Shown piece by piece: positions 17,298-26,611 of a stretch of DNA of 64,000 bases. Below the pieces are notes generated by a model. That model saw only the letters and a program-made list of their open reading frames with translations. It had not been told where the DNA came from and did no database searches. The first letter of the stretch is position 1. Each line of letters begins with the position of its first letter. The DNA is taken from contig CANRID010000003.1 in the NCBI GenBank assembly GCA_947630665.1, forward strand, positions 1 to 64,000. Direction: 5' to 3'. This DNA is from an uncultured Bacteroidales bacterium (lineage in GTDB: Bacteria; Bacteroidota; Bacteroidia; Bacteroidales; UBA932). Position numbers and translations under genes: made by a program.

Positions 17298-18323
17298 ATG
17301 GCTCATTTAATATTAGGGATCGAATCTTCATGCGATGATACTTCTGCGGCCGTTATCCGGGATGAGTATCTCTTATCGAACATAATGGCAGGCCAGGAAG
17401 TTCACAGAAATTACGGAGGAGTGATTCCGGAGCTGGCTTCGAGGGCGCATCAGCAGAATATATTGCCGGTAGTGGATCAGGCCGTCAGACAGGCGGGTGT
17501 GCGGTTGGATCGGATCGATGCGATCGCTTTTACGCGGGGTCCCGGACTGTTGGGTTCGTTGCTGGTAGGCACCTCTTTCGCCAAGGGACTGGCTTTGGCG
17601 TTGGATAAGCCTTTGGTGGAAGTGAATCATTTGCAGGGACATATATTATCTCATTTTATAAAGCAGAAAGACCGGGAAAACCGGCATCCCGAATTTCCGT
17701 TCCTTGCCTTGCTCGTTTCCGGCGGCCATACCCAGATAGTGAAGGTAACCGATTATCTGAAATTCGAAGTAATCGGCCATACCATAGATGACGCCGTAGG
17801 GGAGGCATTCGATAAATGCGCCAAAATGTTGAATCTCGGCTATCCCGGCGGCCCCGTTATAGACAAACTGGCCAAGACCGGAAATGAAAGACGGTTTCAG
17901 TTCGCCAAGCCGCATATAGCGGACCTGAATTTCAGTTTCAGCGGCATTAAAACTTCTTTGCTGTATTTTCTTCGGGACAGGGTGCGGGAGAACGAAAACT
18001 TTATAGAGGAAAACAAAGCCGATATCTGCGCATCGTTTCAGAAGCACCTGATCGATATCCTGATGGATAAACTGATAAAGGCCGTGCGGTTGACGGGCAT
18101 TACTCAGATAGCCTTAGGTGGAGGAGTTTCAGCCAATTCTGGCTTGCGCACCCGCATGGAGCAAGAAGGGAATGCGCGGGGCTGGACCGTTTTCCTGCCG
18201 GAATTCAAATTCACTACGGATAATGCGGCCATGATCGCCGTAACAGGACTGTATAAATTCCGGCAGGGGTTAGTCTGCGATTTGGATGTCGCGCCCGTTT
18301 CACGGGCTGCGGACATGCGGTAA
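17298..18323 (+). CDS. tsaD: tRNA N6-adenosine threonylcarbamoyltransferase TsaD
   Basis: 341 residues, ASKHA fold. It starts with ILGIESSCDDTS. The metal-binding pair His111 and His115 is in VNHLQGHILSH, with LVSGGHTQ and the C-terminal DNAAMIA and GGGVSAN motifs. It transfers the threonylcarbamoyl group to A37 of ANN-decoding tRNAs together with TsaB and TsaE, which are not in this window. The product is the substrate of MtaB, encoded 5 kb upstream. The next gene starts 18 bases later. Confidence 0.96.
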   Translation: MAHLILGIESSCDDTSAAVIRDEYLLSNIMAGQEVHRNYGGVIPELASRAHQQNILPVVDQAVRQAGVRLDRIDAIAFTRGPGLLGSLLVGTSFAKGLALALDKPLVEVNHLQGHILSHFIKQKDRENRHPEFPFLALLVSGGHTQIVKVTDYLKFEVIGHTIDDAVGEAFDKCAKMLNLGYPGGPVIDKLAKTGNERRFQFAKPHIADLNFSFSGIKTSLLYFLRDRVRENENFIEENKADICASFQKHLIDILMDKLIKAVRLTGITQIALGGGVSANSGLRTRMEQEGNARGWTVFLPEFKFTTDNAAMIAVTGLYKFRQGLVCDLDVAPVSRAADMR

Positions 18324-18341
18324 ACTATAAATCGAATTTCT

Positions 18342-19892
18342 ATGCGTGAAATCGAAGTCGCTTTTGATGCGGACAGGAATCCTTCTCCGGACGAACTGAG
18401 AAAAGAGGCCGCGAAGACTTTAGGAATAGGCTTGAGAGAGGTGGCCGATTGGGAAGTGGTGCGCCGCTCGCTGGATGCCCGTGGAAAAAAGGTGCTGTAT
18501 CGGTATAGAATAAGAATCGCGTTGAAAGGAGAGGCCCCCCTTGAAAAATTTACGATACCTGAATACAAGGATGTTTCCGGAGCCGAACCGGTGATTGTCA
18601 TAGGAGCGGGGCCTGCCGGATTGTTTGCCGCGCTGACTCTCCTTCAGGAAGGATATAAACCTGTGATTCTGGAAAGGGGGAAAAATGTGCATCAGCGGAA
18701 GTTCGATATCGCGAAACTTTCGCGGGAACATATCGTGAACCCCGACTCCAATTATTGTTTCGGCGAGGGAGGTGCGGGTACGTTTTCGGACGGAAAACTA
18801 TATACCCGTTCTACCAAGCGGGGGGATATACGGAAAGTGTTGTATCAATTGGTGCGTTTCGGTGCCGACGAATCGATTTTGATACAGGCGCATCCCCATA
18901 TCGGCTCGGATAGACTGCCCCGCATCATAGAAAATATCCGCAACTGCATTTTGGAACACGGGGGAGAGGTCCGTTTCGGTTCTAAGGTAACGGATCTTGA
19001 GTACGGAAACGGGCGGTGGAAAGTACGGTGCGGGGAATCCTGCGGAACTTCGGGGGAGGCCCGGCGGGTTATTTTGGCTGCAGGACATTCCGCACGGGAT
19101 ATGTACGAGCTTTTCGCCCGCAGGAACTGGACGTTGGAGGCCAAAGGATTTGCATTGGGCGTACGCGCCGAACATCCGCAATCGTTGATTAACGAAATAC
19201 AATACCGCGGAAAATATAACGCTTCGCTGCCTGCCGCAGAATATTCTCTCGTTACCCAAGCGGGCGGCAAAGGAGTTTTTTCATTCTGCATGTGTCCCGG
19301 CGGGATACTGATTCCCGCTGCAACGGCTCCGGGGGAAGTGGTATTGAACGGCATGAGCAATTCCATGCGCAACTCCCGCTGGGCGAATGCCGGAATCGTC
19401 GTTTCCGTAAATCCGCAGGATGTGCCGGAATATGCCCGGTACGGGCCTTTGCAATTGCTTCGGTTCCAACAATATGTGGAACGGAAAATCTTTCTTCATA
19501 ACGGAGGCTGCCTGAAAGCACCGGCGCAGCGGATGGATGATTTCGCCAATAACCGAATCTCTTCCGATCTGCCCGCTTCTTCCTACGTACCCGGCACGTA
19601 TCCGGCTCCGCTTCAGGAAATATTGCCCGACTTTATCGCCAGCCGGCTCCGGGAAGCGTTTACGGAATTCAATAAAAAGATGAGAGGATACTATACCCGG
19701 GAGGCATTGTTGCTGGGTGTGGAATCCAGAACCTCGTCTCCTGTGCGGATTCCGCGCGATCCCGTAACTTTCGAGCATCCCCAACTCCGGGGTCTGTATC
19801 CGTGCGGGGAAGGGGCGGGGTACGCCGGAGGAATCGTATCCTCCGCTTTGGACGGTATCAATGCCGCTATGAAGGCGGCGGGAAAAATGTAG
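18342..19892 (+). CDS. NAD(P)/FAD-dependent oxidoreductase (COG2509-like)
   Basis: 516 residues. An N-terminal ferredoxin-like region of about 80 residues precedes the dinucleotide-binding motif VIGAGPAGLFAAL (about 87-99). Further family marks are CFGEGGAGTFSDGKLYTR, FCMCPGG, and the C-terminal CGEGAGYAGGIVSSALDG, which closes the FAD site. The family is a conserved bacterial flavoprotein with unknown electron partners. It is probably cotranscribed with tsaD. Its stop is 3 bases from the slyD stop on the opposite strand. Confidence 0.85.
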   Translation: MREIEVAFDADRNPSPDELRKEAAKTLGIGLREVADWEVVRRSLDARGKKVLYRYRIRIALKGEAPLEKFTIPEYKDVSGAEPVIVIGAGPAGLFAALTLLQEGYKPVILERGKNVHQRKFDIAKLSREHIVNPDSNYCFGEGGAGTFSDGKLYTRSTKRGDIRKVLYQLVRFGADESILIQAHPHIGSDRLPRIIENIRNCILEHGGEVRFGSKVTDLEYGNGRWKVRCGESCGTSGEARRVILAAGHSARDMYELFARRNWTLEAKGFALGVRAEHPQSLINEIQYRGKYNASLPAAEYSLVTQAGGKGVFSFCMCPGGILIPAATAPGEVVLNGMSNSMRNSRWANAGIVVSVNPQDVPEYARYGPLQLLRFQQYVERKIFLHNGGCLKAPAQRMDDFANNRISSDLPASSYVPGTYPAPLQEILPDFIASRLREAFTEFNKKMRGYYTREALLLGVESRTSSPVRIPRDPVTFEHPQLRGLYPCGEGAGYAGGIVSSALDGINAAMKAAGKM

Positions 19893-19895
19893 GTT

Positions 19896-20441
19896 TTAAT
19901 GGCAGCCGCATCCGCAGGAGGAACAACCTTCGGAAGAGCATCCGCCGCTGCAGGAATTTAACTTTTCATTGAACAGACCGTTGGTCAGTTCGGCTTCGGT
20001 CGCATCGCGCACCTGCTCCACTTTTCCTGTAAAATGCAGTTCGGCTCCCGCCAGCGGATGATTGAAGTTCATAACCACTTTGTCCTCTTTTACTTCTTCT
20101 ACGGAACCGTTCAGTCTGTTGCCTTCCGAATCCATCATGGGGAGGACATTTCCGGGAGTGAGCACCCCTTCTTCGATTTTGCCTTCTACCTCGAATATAT
20201 GTTTAGGCAATTCCACAATGGCGTCCGGATTTACATTCCCGTAGGCGTCTTCCGCTTTTAACTTGAAATTGAAAGTGTCGCCCGGCTTCTTCCCTTTGAT
20301 GTTTTCTTCGAATTTGGGAAGGAGATAACCGGTGCCGAAAATGAACTGCATGGGTTTGTCGGCGGTTACGGTTTCGATTACATCGCCCTCTACCTGTAAC
20401 GTGTAAGATAAGGAAACGACTTTGTCCTGATTGATTTCCAT
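19896..20441 (-). CDS. slyD: FKBP-type peptidyl-prolyl isomerase SlyD
   Basis: 181 residues. The FKBP domain with the inserted chaperone flap carries YLLPKFEENIKGK and FNHPLAGAELHF. The C-terminus ends in the metal-binding tail CSGGCSSEGCSSCGCGCH, typical of SlyD, which helps deliver nickel and assists folding in the cytoplasm. I start it at ATG 20441; an in-frame upstream start at 20474 adds an unrelated 11-residue stretch. Confidence 0.92.
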   Translation of the reverse strand: MEINQDKVVSLSYTLQVEGDVIETVTADKPMQFIFGTGYLLPKFEENIKGKKPGDTFNFKLKAEDAYGNVNPDAIVELPKHIFEVEGKIEEGVLTPGNVLPMMDSEGNRLNGSVEEVKEDKVVMNFNHPLAGAELHFTGKVEQVRDATEAELTNGLFNEKLNSCSGGCSSEGCSSCGCGCH

Positions 20442-20510
20442 TTTATATAAATTGTTAAATAGTGTGCGGACCAAACTTCCTGCAAAAATGACTTTAATTT
20501 TTTATACTCA

Positions 20511-20518
20511 CAAATTTA
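20511..20518 (-). promoter_or_regulatory. Candidate -7 box for slyD
   Basis: Minus-strand TAAATTTG, 70 bases upstream of the slyD ATG and inside the 93-base gap after nhaC. No good -33 element is visible. Confidence 0.4.
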
Positions 20519-20534
20519 ATTCGCCCGGCATGCC

Positions 20535-22001
20535 TCATTTGATTCGATGTTTCCTTGCCTTGTTTTTGCGGACCGGTTTTCCGTGTCGCATCAATTTGTA
20601 TCCGAAGGCGGTAGCAAGAATCGTCACGATAGGCGAAAGAAGGTTGAAAAAGCAATAGGGCAGATAGGCCAGCGTGGGCACGCCCAATACGCTGGACTGG
20701 ACTACGCCGCAGGTATTCCAAGGAACAAGTACGGAAGTGACGGTGGCCGAATCCTGCAGGGAACGGCTCAACAACTCCGGTTCAAAGCCTTCATCCTCGT
20801 ATATTTTTGAAAACATTTTTCCCGGGATGATGATGGACATATACTGGTCGGACAAGGTAAGATTGCAGAACATGCAGGTCCCGACAGTAGAGGAGACCAG
20901 ACTTACGGCCCCGTGCATATATCTGACCATTCTCTCGGTTACAACTTTAATGAACCCGGCGGCTTCCATAATCCCCCCGAAAGCGACTACGCATAATATC
21001 AGCCAGATGGTATTCAACATTCCCGCCATTCCATTGGTAGAGGCCAGCCCGTCCAACATGGAGTTGCCGGTAGAGATCGTTACGTCGGAAGAGAGCATTT
21101 TCAGCGTAGCATAAACGAATGTATGGACGGAACGTACGGGATAAGGAGAAAACTGGGCTATAATGTCCGGCTGTACGAAAAATGCGATGACGGCTCCCAG
21201 AATTGCAGACAGAAACAATGTCAGGAAAGGGGACACCTTTTTAAAAATCAGGAAAATGGTAAATCCCGGTATCAGCAGCAGCCACGGCGATATGCGGAAT
21301 GTGGAAGCGATCTGGGCGCATTGTTCCTCTACGTTCAGCTCGGAAGAAGACGGAATGATAAATCCCGCTGCGGCGAAAATGACCGCCGTAATGATCAGCA
21401 AGGGGGTATTGGTCGTAAGCATATACCGCACGTGTTTGTATAAATTCACTCTTGCGATGCTCGCAGACAGATTGGTAGTGTCCGAAAGCGGAGAAATTTT
21501 GTCTCCGAAATACGCTCCCGATATGATGGCTCCTGCCAACCATCCCGACGGGAAACCCAATATCCGTCCGGCGCTCAGCATAGCTACTCCTATTGTCCCG
21601 ATAGTGGTCCAGGAACTTCCGGCCATCAGGGAGATCATGGCCGTAAATAAAAATATCACCAGCAGGAATATGGACGGATGGATCAGTTTCAGCCCGTAAT
21701 AAATCATCGAAGGCACTACTCCCGACTGGATCCAGGAAGCGGTAAGGGCTCCGATCATCAATAGGATGAAAATGGCGCTTCCCGTCTTGCTCAAATTGTC
21801 CAAAATTCCTTCTTCCAACGATTCCCAGGGAATCTTCAAATAAAAAATAGCGATCAGGGCGCCTATTACGCTGGCCGCGATCAATGCGACCTGGGAAGGC
21901 CCTGAGGTGAGTTCGTCCCCGAACATTTGCACTCCTGCGATAATAATCGCTACTAAAATGATGACCGGGGTCAGGGCCAATAACAAAGACGGTTTTTTCA
22001 T
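20535..22001 (-). CDS. nhaC: Na+/H+ antiporter, NhaC family
   Basis: 488 residues with about 11-12 hydrophobic segments. The family signature GAYFGDKISPLSDTTNL is at about 166-182, and SSWTTIGTIG and CNLTLSDQYMS are also present. NhaC-type carriers exchange Na+ for H+ across the inner membrane; some members carry malate/lactate or amino acids, so the substrate is not certain. It is the last gene of the M14-tldD-pmbA-nhaC series, 37 bases after pmbA. Confidence 0.88.
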   Translation of the reverse strand: MKKPSLLLALTPVIILVAIIIAGVQMFGDELTSGPSQVALIAASVIGALIAIFYLKIPWESLEEGILDNLSKTGSAIFILLMIGALTASWIQSGVVPSMIYYGLKLIHPSIFLLVIFLFTAMISLMAGSSWTTIGTIGVAMLSAGRILGFPSGWLAGAIISGAYFGDKISPLSDTTNLSASIARVNLYKHVRYMLTTNTPLLIITAVIFAAAGFIIPSSSELNVEEQCAQIASTFRISPWLLLIPGFTIFLIFKKVSPFLTLFLSAILGAVIAFFVQPDIIAQFSPYPVRSVHTFVYATLKMLSSDVTISTGNSMLDGLASTNGMAGMLNTIWLILCVVAFGGIMEAAGFIKVVTERMVRYMHGAVSLVSSTVGTCMFCNLTLSDQYMSIIIPGKMFSKIYEDEGFEPELLSRSLQDSATVTSVLVPWNTCGVVQSSVLGVPTLAYLPYCFFNLLSPIVTILATAFGYKLMRHGKPVRKNKARKHRIK

Positions 22002-22038
22002 CGGTTACTTTTGTTTAAGCCGGGTTTGGATGAATATA

Positions 22039-23388
22039 TTATAATCCGCTGAAATCGACTTCTCCGAATGCCAGCGACGGAATCTGCCATCTGGAACATT
22101 TACGGGGATCATTGCCCGCCAGCGACAGATTATTCCATAAAGATACGATATTTCCGGTAATATTCATTTCTTTTACCGGAAATCTTATTTCTCCGTTTTC
22201 GATCCGGAACCCTTCGATTCCGTAGGAGAAGTCTCCGGTGGTGCCGTTGCAGTTCCCTCCGTTGAATCCCGTAATTAAAATTCCGTCATTCATTTGTCCG
22301 ATCATTTGTTCCAGGGTCAACCCTGCAGAAGATCCGTCCGGGCTGCCGGCGGTGATGCGGGGTACGGAAGGGCCTTCTACCGTAGGGGCGGTCTCCATTT
22401 TATTGGCATAATAGGTCGGGAGAAAATAAGTATTGATTGTTCCCTGTTCGATGATGTTCATCGGGCGGGTGGCGATGCCTTCGCCGTCGAAATACCGGGA
22501 CCCCGCCATGCCGTAAACATGGGGAGTATCGGTGACGGTGAGTTTTTCCGGAAAGACTTTTTTGCCTAATGTCCCGGCCAGAAAAGAGTTCTGCTGTTGT
22601 ATATTGGCTCCGTTGAGGGCCGTGATGATGGGCGCGAAAAGCCGCGAGGAACAGGTGTTTTCCACAATGGCATTGTATTTTCCGCTGGCTATCTTTACGG
22701 GGTCCAACTTGGCCAGCGCCCGTTCCAGTGCCGTCCTTCCACATCCTGCGGGATGAAAATCCGCATAGGTGAGAGAGCTTTCATACCACCATCCTTCCGG
22801 CCGGGCATCGCCTTTTCCTTTTACGGAACACTCTACGCTCAAGGTAAAGCCCGATTGGAGGGAGTCCCCTTCGAATCCTTGGGAATCTATCATGTATTGG
22901 TATTCCAGCGTGTCCCCGTATTCTGAATCTACGGAAATGATCCGGTTGTCTTTTCCGGCTATTTCTTCAAATGCGGCGAATGCCAGTTCTTTTTTCTTTG
23001 CGGGGTCCATCTCCAATATATAGGGATCGAATTGTCCCAAATCTTTGCCGGGCCCTTTAAAGTACAATTCGGAAGGGGGAAGGGTACGGCAGCTGTCGGG
23101 AGAGAGCCATTTCACGGCACTCACGGCGTTGCGGATGAATTTTTCCAGTTCGGTTTCCTCTAACCGGTTGGTGGAATAAGCTCCGTACCGGCCGTTTACG
23201 AACAGTTGTATATATAGGGAACGGTCATTGGCCATTTGCAGCCGGTCCAACCGGTTTTCCAATACGGAAAAAGAGTTCTGGACTCCTATGTTCAGGGAAA
23301 TCCTCGCCTGGGAGGCGCCTGCCTTTAAAGCGGCCTGCAAAGCCTTCCGGGCCATTTCCGTTTCTTGTTTGTAGACGGGTCTGATCAT
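22039..23388 (-). CDS. pmbA: TldE/PmbA family protein (TldD partner)
   Basis: 449 residues. It shares the TldD/PmbA fold but lacks the HExxxH zinc motif, as expected for the non-catalytic partner in the TldD-TldE heterodimer that cleaves unfolded peptides. Visible: AQFD-type central region, NGANIQQQNSFLAG, GIATRPMNIIEQG, and the FNGGNCNGTTGDFSYG segment. The ATG at 23388 shares bases with the tldD stop (TGATG on the minus strand), implying translational coupling. A longer frame to 23454 runs into tldD and is unlikely. Confidence 0.9.
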   Translation of the reverse strand: MIRPVYKQETEMARKALQAALKAGASQARISLNIGVQNSFSVLENRLDRLQMANDRSLYIQLFVNGRYGAYSTNRLEETELEKFIRNAVSAVKWLSPDSCRTLPPSELYFKGPGKDLGQFDPYILEMDPAKKKELAFAAFEEIAGKDNRIISVDSEYGDTLEYQYMIDSQGFEGDSLQSGFTLSVECSVKGKGDARPEGWWYESSLTYADFHPAGCGRTALERALAKLDPVKIASGKYNAIVENTCSSRLFAPIITALNGANIQQQNSFLAGTLGKKVFPEKLTVTDTPHVYGMAGSRYFDGEGIATRPMNIIEQGTINTYFLPTYYANKMETAPTVEGPSVPRITAGSPDGSSAGLTLEQMIGQMNDGILITGFNGGNCNGTTGDFSYGIEGFRIENGEIRFPVKEMNITGNIVSLWNNLSLAGNDPRKCSRWQIPSLAFGEVDFSGL

Positions 23389-24812
23389 CAGTTGCTTCCT
23401 CCTACGGTAAGACTTTTTACCAGTACCGACGGCATTCCGCATGACACCGGACAATATTGCTCTTTGCCGCAGGTCCAGGTACTGTTTTCGATTTTATTAT
23501 TGTCGGCTACCGCCAGAATATCTTTCAGCGCCTGCGGGCCGTTGCCGATAATGTTGATATCTTTGATGGGGCGCGTCAGATGTCCGTTCTCTATCAGATA
23601 ACCGCTTTTTACGAAAAAGGTAAAATCGCCGGCGCCTATCTGCACCTGTCCGTTTGAAAACGTATCTACGTAAATTCCTTTTTTTACGGATGCGATCAGA
23701 TCGCTCTCTTTGGCCGTACCGTTTTCCATATAGGTGGCCCGCATCCGAGGAATCGGCATGAACCGGAAAGACTCCCTGCGGCCGTTGCCCGTAGGCGCCG
23801 TATTGTAATGTCTGGCGCTGATGCGGTCATGCATGTACGAATTCAGGATACCGTTTTTTACCAAATAGGTCTTTTGTCCGGGTACGCCTTCATCATCTAT
23901 ATTCAAGGCTCCCCGGTTTCCCGGAAGAGTGCCGTCGTCCACGATATTGATGGACGGGTCGCAGACCTGCATGCCCATCTTATCCGAAAAGATAGAAATG
24001 TTCTTTCTGTTGAAATCCGCTTCGAAGGCATGTCCTACCGCTTCATGCAATAGAATGCCGGATCCGCCCGCACTCATGACCACCGGCATTTGGCCTCCCT
24101 TGGGCTGGACGGCATCGAACAAAAAGGAAGTGCGTTTTACCGCTTCGTCTGCGATTTCCCGGATCAGGGACTCATCGAGCATTTCGAATCCCATTCTGAA
24201 ACTTCTGGAAGAAGCGGCGCTCTCGGTACGGCTGCCTTCCCGCATCACGCAACTGGCTATGACGGAGATCATGGGTCTCTCATCCGTAAAAGTCTCCCCT
24301 AAAGAGTTGTAAAATAAAATTTTAGTATCTGAATCCGCGATTCTGCCCAACACTTTTATCACCCGGGGATCTTTTTCGAAAATCAGGGTGTCGAGTTGCG
24401 TCAGAAAGGGTATTTTCCGGTCTAAGGAAAAAGAATCCCAGTCTTCGCGGATGGGATAATAGTTTTTTTTCTCCAACAACAGGTCCTTTGCCGGAACAAT
24501 CGCCCTGCCCTGGCCGGCTACGGCTATCTGGGCGGCCGTTCGTGCGGCTTTTTCCATTTCCGGCATGGCCGTCGTTTCGGCATAGGCGTAACCGGTCCGC
24601 TCTTGGCAAACCACGCGGATTCCCACTCCGTAATCAATATGTGTCCCCGCCGCATTTACCTGCCCGTCGCGCAGGGATATCTCGTTGGCCAAGGTATATT
24701 CGAAAAACAGGTCGGCATAATCTCCGCCTTGTCCTAAAGCAGTCCGTATCAATTTTTTCAAATCGTCCGGGGTTACTCCAAAAAAATTCAGGTAACTTCG
24801 ATAATCTGTCAT
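23388..24812 (-). CDS. tldD: Zinc metalloprotease TldD
   Basis: 474 residues. The zinc-binding motif HEAVGH is at 256-261 inside GGSGILLHEAVGHAFEAD. Other family blocks are GALNIDDEGVPGQ and RMRATYMENG. With TldE/PmbA it forms a cage-like protease that digests unfolded peptides and processes some modified peptide antibiotics. No such peptide precursor is visible nearby. It starts 25 bases downstream of the M14 peptidase gene. Confidence 0.93.
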   Translation of the reverse strand: MTDYRSYLNFFGVTPDDLKKLIRTALGQGGDYADLFFEYTLANEISLRDGQVNAAGTHIDYGVGIRVVCQERTGYAYAETTAMPEMEKAARTAAQIAVAGQGRAIVPAKDLLLEKKNYYPIREDWDSFSLDRKIPFLTQLDTLIFEKDPRVIKVLGRIADSDTKILFYNSLGETFTDERPMISVIASCVMREGSRTESAASSRSFRMGFEMLDESLIREIADEAVKRTSFLFDAVQPKGGQMPVVMSAGGSGILLHEAVGHAFEADFNRKNISIFSDKMGMQVCDPSINIVDDGTLPGNRGALNIDDEGVPGQKTYLVKNGILNSYMHDRISARHYNTAPTGNGRRESFRFMPIPRMRATYMENGTAKESDLIASVKKGIYVDTFSNGQVQIGAGDFTFFVKSGYLIENGHLTRPIKDINIIGNGPQALKDILAVADNNKIENSTWTCGKEQYCPVSCGMPSVLVKSLTVGGSN

Positions 24813-24837
24813 TCGGTCTTCGGGTTTTTATCCGTAT

Positions 24838-26472
24838 TTATTTTTTCAGCAATAATATACTATCAATAATCCCGCCATTTTCCACTCCCGACAGTACATA
24901 TTTGAATTTGCCGTCCTTGGACTGGCTGTAATCGCCTGTCTTTACCCACCGGTTGCCCCGGATGATGTCCGGACTATGATTCGGTCCTACTTCCCATTTG
25001 TATATTTCATATTCCCCGCGAGGCACATGCGGAAGTCTGTATTTTACGGACGCCCCGTCTTTTTTGGCGACTAAATATCCGTTGCCGAAATAAGTAAGGT
25101 TATTGTCCGAACCTTTCTTTACCCGTTTTCCTTTTTCAGGTTCCCCGACGGTAATCCTCGCCCGGGTTTGCAATCCTAAAAAGTCGCCGATCGCATAAAC
25201 GTTGTGGATGGCCATGGCGCGGAGATTTTCTATGGTGACCCATTCTTTGGCGGGATCGCTGTTATAAAATGTATAGGGAGTCTCGAAAGTGAGAGCTATG
25301 GTCTTGGCTCCGAAATGATTCCACAACCATCCTTCCGCATATCTGGGAGCTATGTTCGAAAAACTCAGGTCTTCATTATGGAAAAAAGGATTCCCGTCGG
25401 TGGTGAGACAGGAAAAAAGCACCAGATTCTTGTAATAGACCGGCGATGTGCCTTCGGCCTTATGTATCCAGTACGTGGCGAAATTGTCGCTTTGGGAATG
25501 CATGTTCAAAAACACATCGAGCGGCTGTCCGTCCGACGTTATTTTTTCCAGAAAAGAGCGTATGTTTTTAACTTCCACCGCCGTCAGGGATTGCGGGCTG
25601 TCCCAGTTCACTTCTATGTTGATGCCCTCTCCGTTGGAGCGGGACATGCCTTCCTGCACCCCGTCGGGATTGGTAAAAGGAACTATGTAAAAGACCGCCT
25701 GATCCCTCAGGTCGCTTGCATAGCCTGAGTCTCCCGACAGGATTTCTATCATTTCATCCAAATGCCAGCTGGCAGGGGATTCGCTCGGGTGTACCCTGCC
25801 GTGTATGTAAATTTTCTTTTTGCCTGCCGGACTGCCGTTGGTAATGGTCAGCAGGGGCATATTCCTGCCGTGTTCGCTTTTTCCCAAACTGGAAACCTTT
25901 ACCGAAGGCCGTGCGCTCCACTCCCCGATCCGTTTTTGCAGGTACGATTCGGCATAGGGGATGAAATATGCGATATAGACGCTGTCGTTTTCATATTTCT
26001 TTTTCAAAGTTTGCCCGTCGGGAGCCTCCTCGGATGAAAACCGGGTATAATGAACCCCGTCGTAGGAATAGAACGGGCGCCGGGCATCGGAATGTTTGAC
26101 ATTCAGGACGATTTCCTTGTTTTTCGTCCCTCCGATCAGAAAATGATACCACCGGGCGCTGGGAGCCAGTTTGGGATCTGCCGGATTGGCGGGATCATAC
26201 ATAGAATATATATTGCAGACAATGCGCAGGATCGAGTCCGCCGCCGGGTCTGCAAATTTGCCGGATCCTTCCGGACGCATAGCAGCGGAATCCGGAACGA
26301 ATTGACGTGAAAGCACATACACGTTGTCTAAAGATCCGCATTCGAAATCCGTACGGAATGTCAGGCCGGTTTGCAAAGTGTCGTGCACGTTTTGTGCTTG
26401 CACGGAGTTTATTCCGGCGCTTATGCCGTAAAAAAAGAGCAGTGAGAACGGTAATAAAAATTTTCTGAACAT
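24838..26472 (-). CDS. Secreted M14 family zinc carboxypeptidase
   Basis: 544 residues with a signal peptide (about 1-26, AQA-type site). An N-terminal beta domain of about 170 residues precedes the M14 catalytic domain. Zinc ligands are His228 and Glu231 in HGRVHPSES, with His325 in NMHSQSD. NPDGVQEGMSR is the standard substrate-site block. C-terminal beta strands follow. It would trim peptides in the periplasm or outside the cell. It heads the minus-strand operon with tldD, pmbA and nhaC. Confidence 0.88.
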   Translation of the reverse strand: MFRKFLLPFSLLFFYGISAGINSVQAQNVHDTLQTGLTFRTDFECGSLDNVYVLSRQFVPDSAAMRPEGSGKFADPAADSILRIVCNIYSMYDPANPADPKLAPSARWYHFLIGGTKNKEIVLNVKHSDARRPFYSYDGVHYTRFSSEEAPDGQTLKKKYENDSVYIAYFIPYAESYLQKRIGEWSARPSVKVSSLGKSEHGRNMPLLTITNGSPAGKKKIYIHGRVHPSESPASWHLDEMIEILSGDSGYASDLRDQAVFYIVPFTNPDGVQEGMSRSNGEGINIEVNWDSPQSLTAVEVKNIRSFLEKITSDGQPLDVFLNMHSQSDNFATYWIHKAEGTSPVYYKNLVLFSCLTTDGNPFFHNEDLSFSNIAPRYAEGWLWNHFGAKTIALTFETPYTFYNSDPAKEWVTIENLRAMAIHNVYAIGDFLGLQTRARITVGEPEKGKRVKKGSDNNLTYFGNGYLVAKKDGASVKYRLPHVPRGEYEIYKWEVGPNHSPDIIRGNRWVKTGDYSQSKDGKFKYVLSGVENGGIIDSILLLKK

Positions 26473-26519
26473 ATTAGGAATGATTTAAATTTGTCGGGTA
26501 TCTGATTTTTTTTTGGTCC

Positions 26520-26527
26520 CAAAGTTA
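26520..26527 (-). promoter_or_regulatory. -7 box for the M14-tldD-pmbA-nhaC operon
   Basis: Minus-strand TAACTTTG matches TAnnTTTG, 48 bases upstream of the M14 start. A CAAA (TTTG on the minus strand) at 26551-26554 sits 23 bases further upstream, slightly longer than consensus spacing. It is one base from the opposite -7 box. Confidence 0.5.
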
Positions 26528-26528
26528 A

Positions 26529-26536
26529 TAAATTTG
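26529..26536 (+). promoter_or_regulatory. -7 box for the cation/proton antiporter gene
   Basis: TAAATTTG matches TAnnTTTG and forms the palindromic frame CAAAnnTAnTAnnTTTG with 26520-26527, the same layout as at 7325-7341. Confidence 0.45.
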
Positions 26537-26611
26537 AATGATATGATTTGCAAAAGCAATGGGCCGTTGGAATGATTTTTGCGGGCTTTCAGACCTGTTA
26601 ATTACCGGAAC

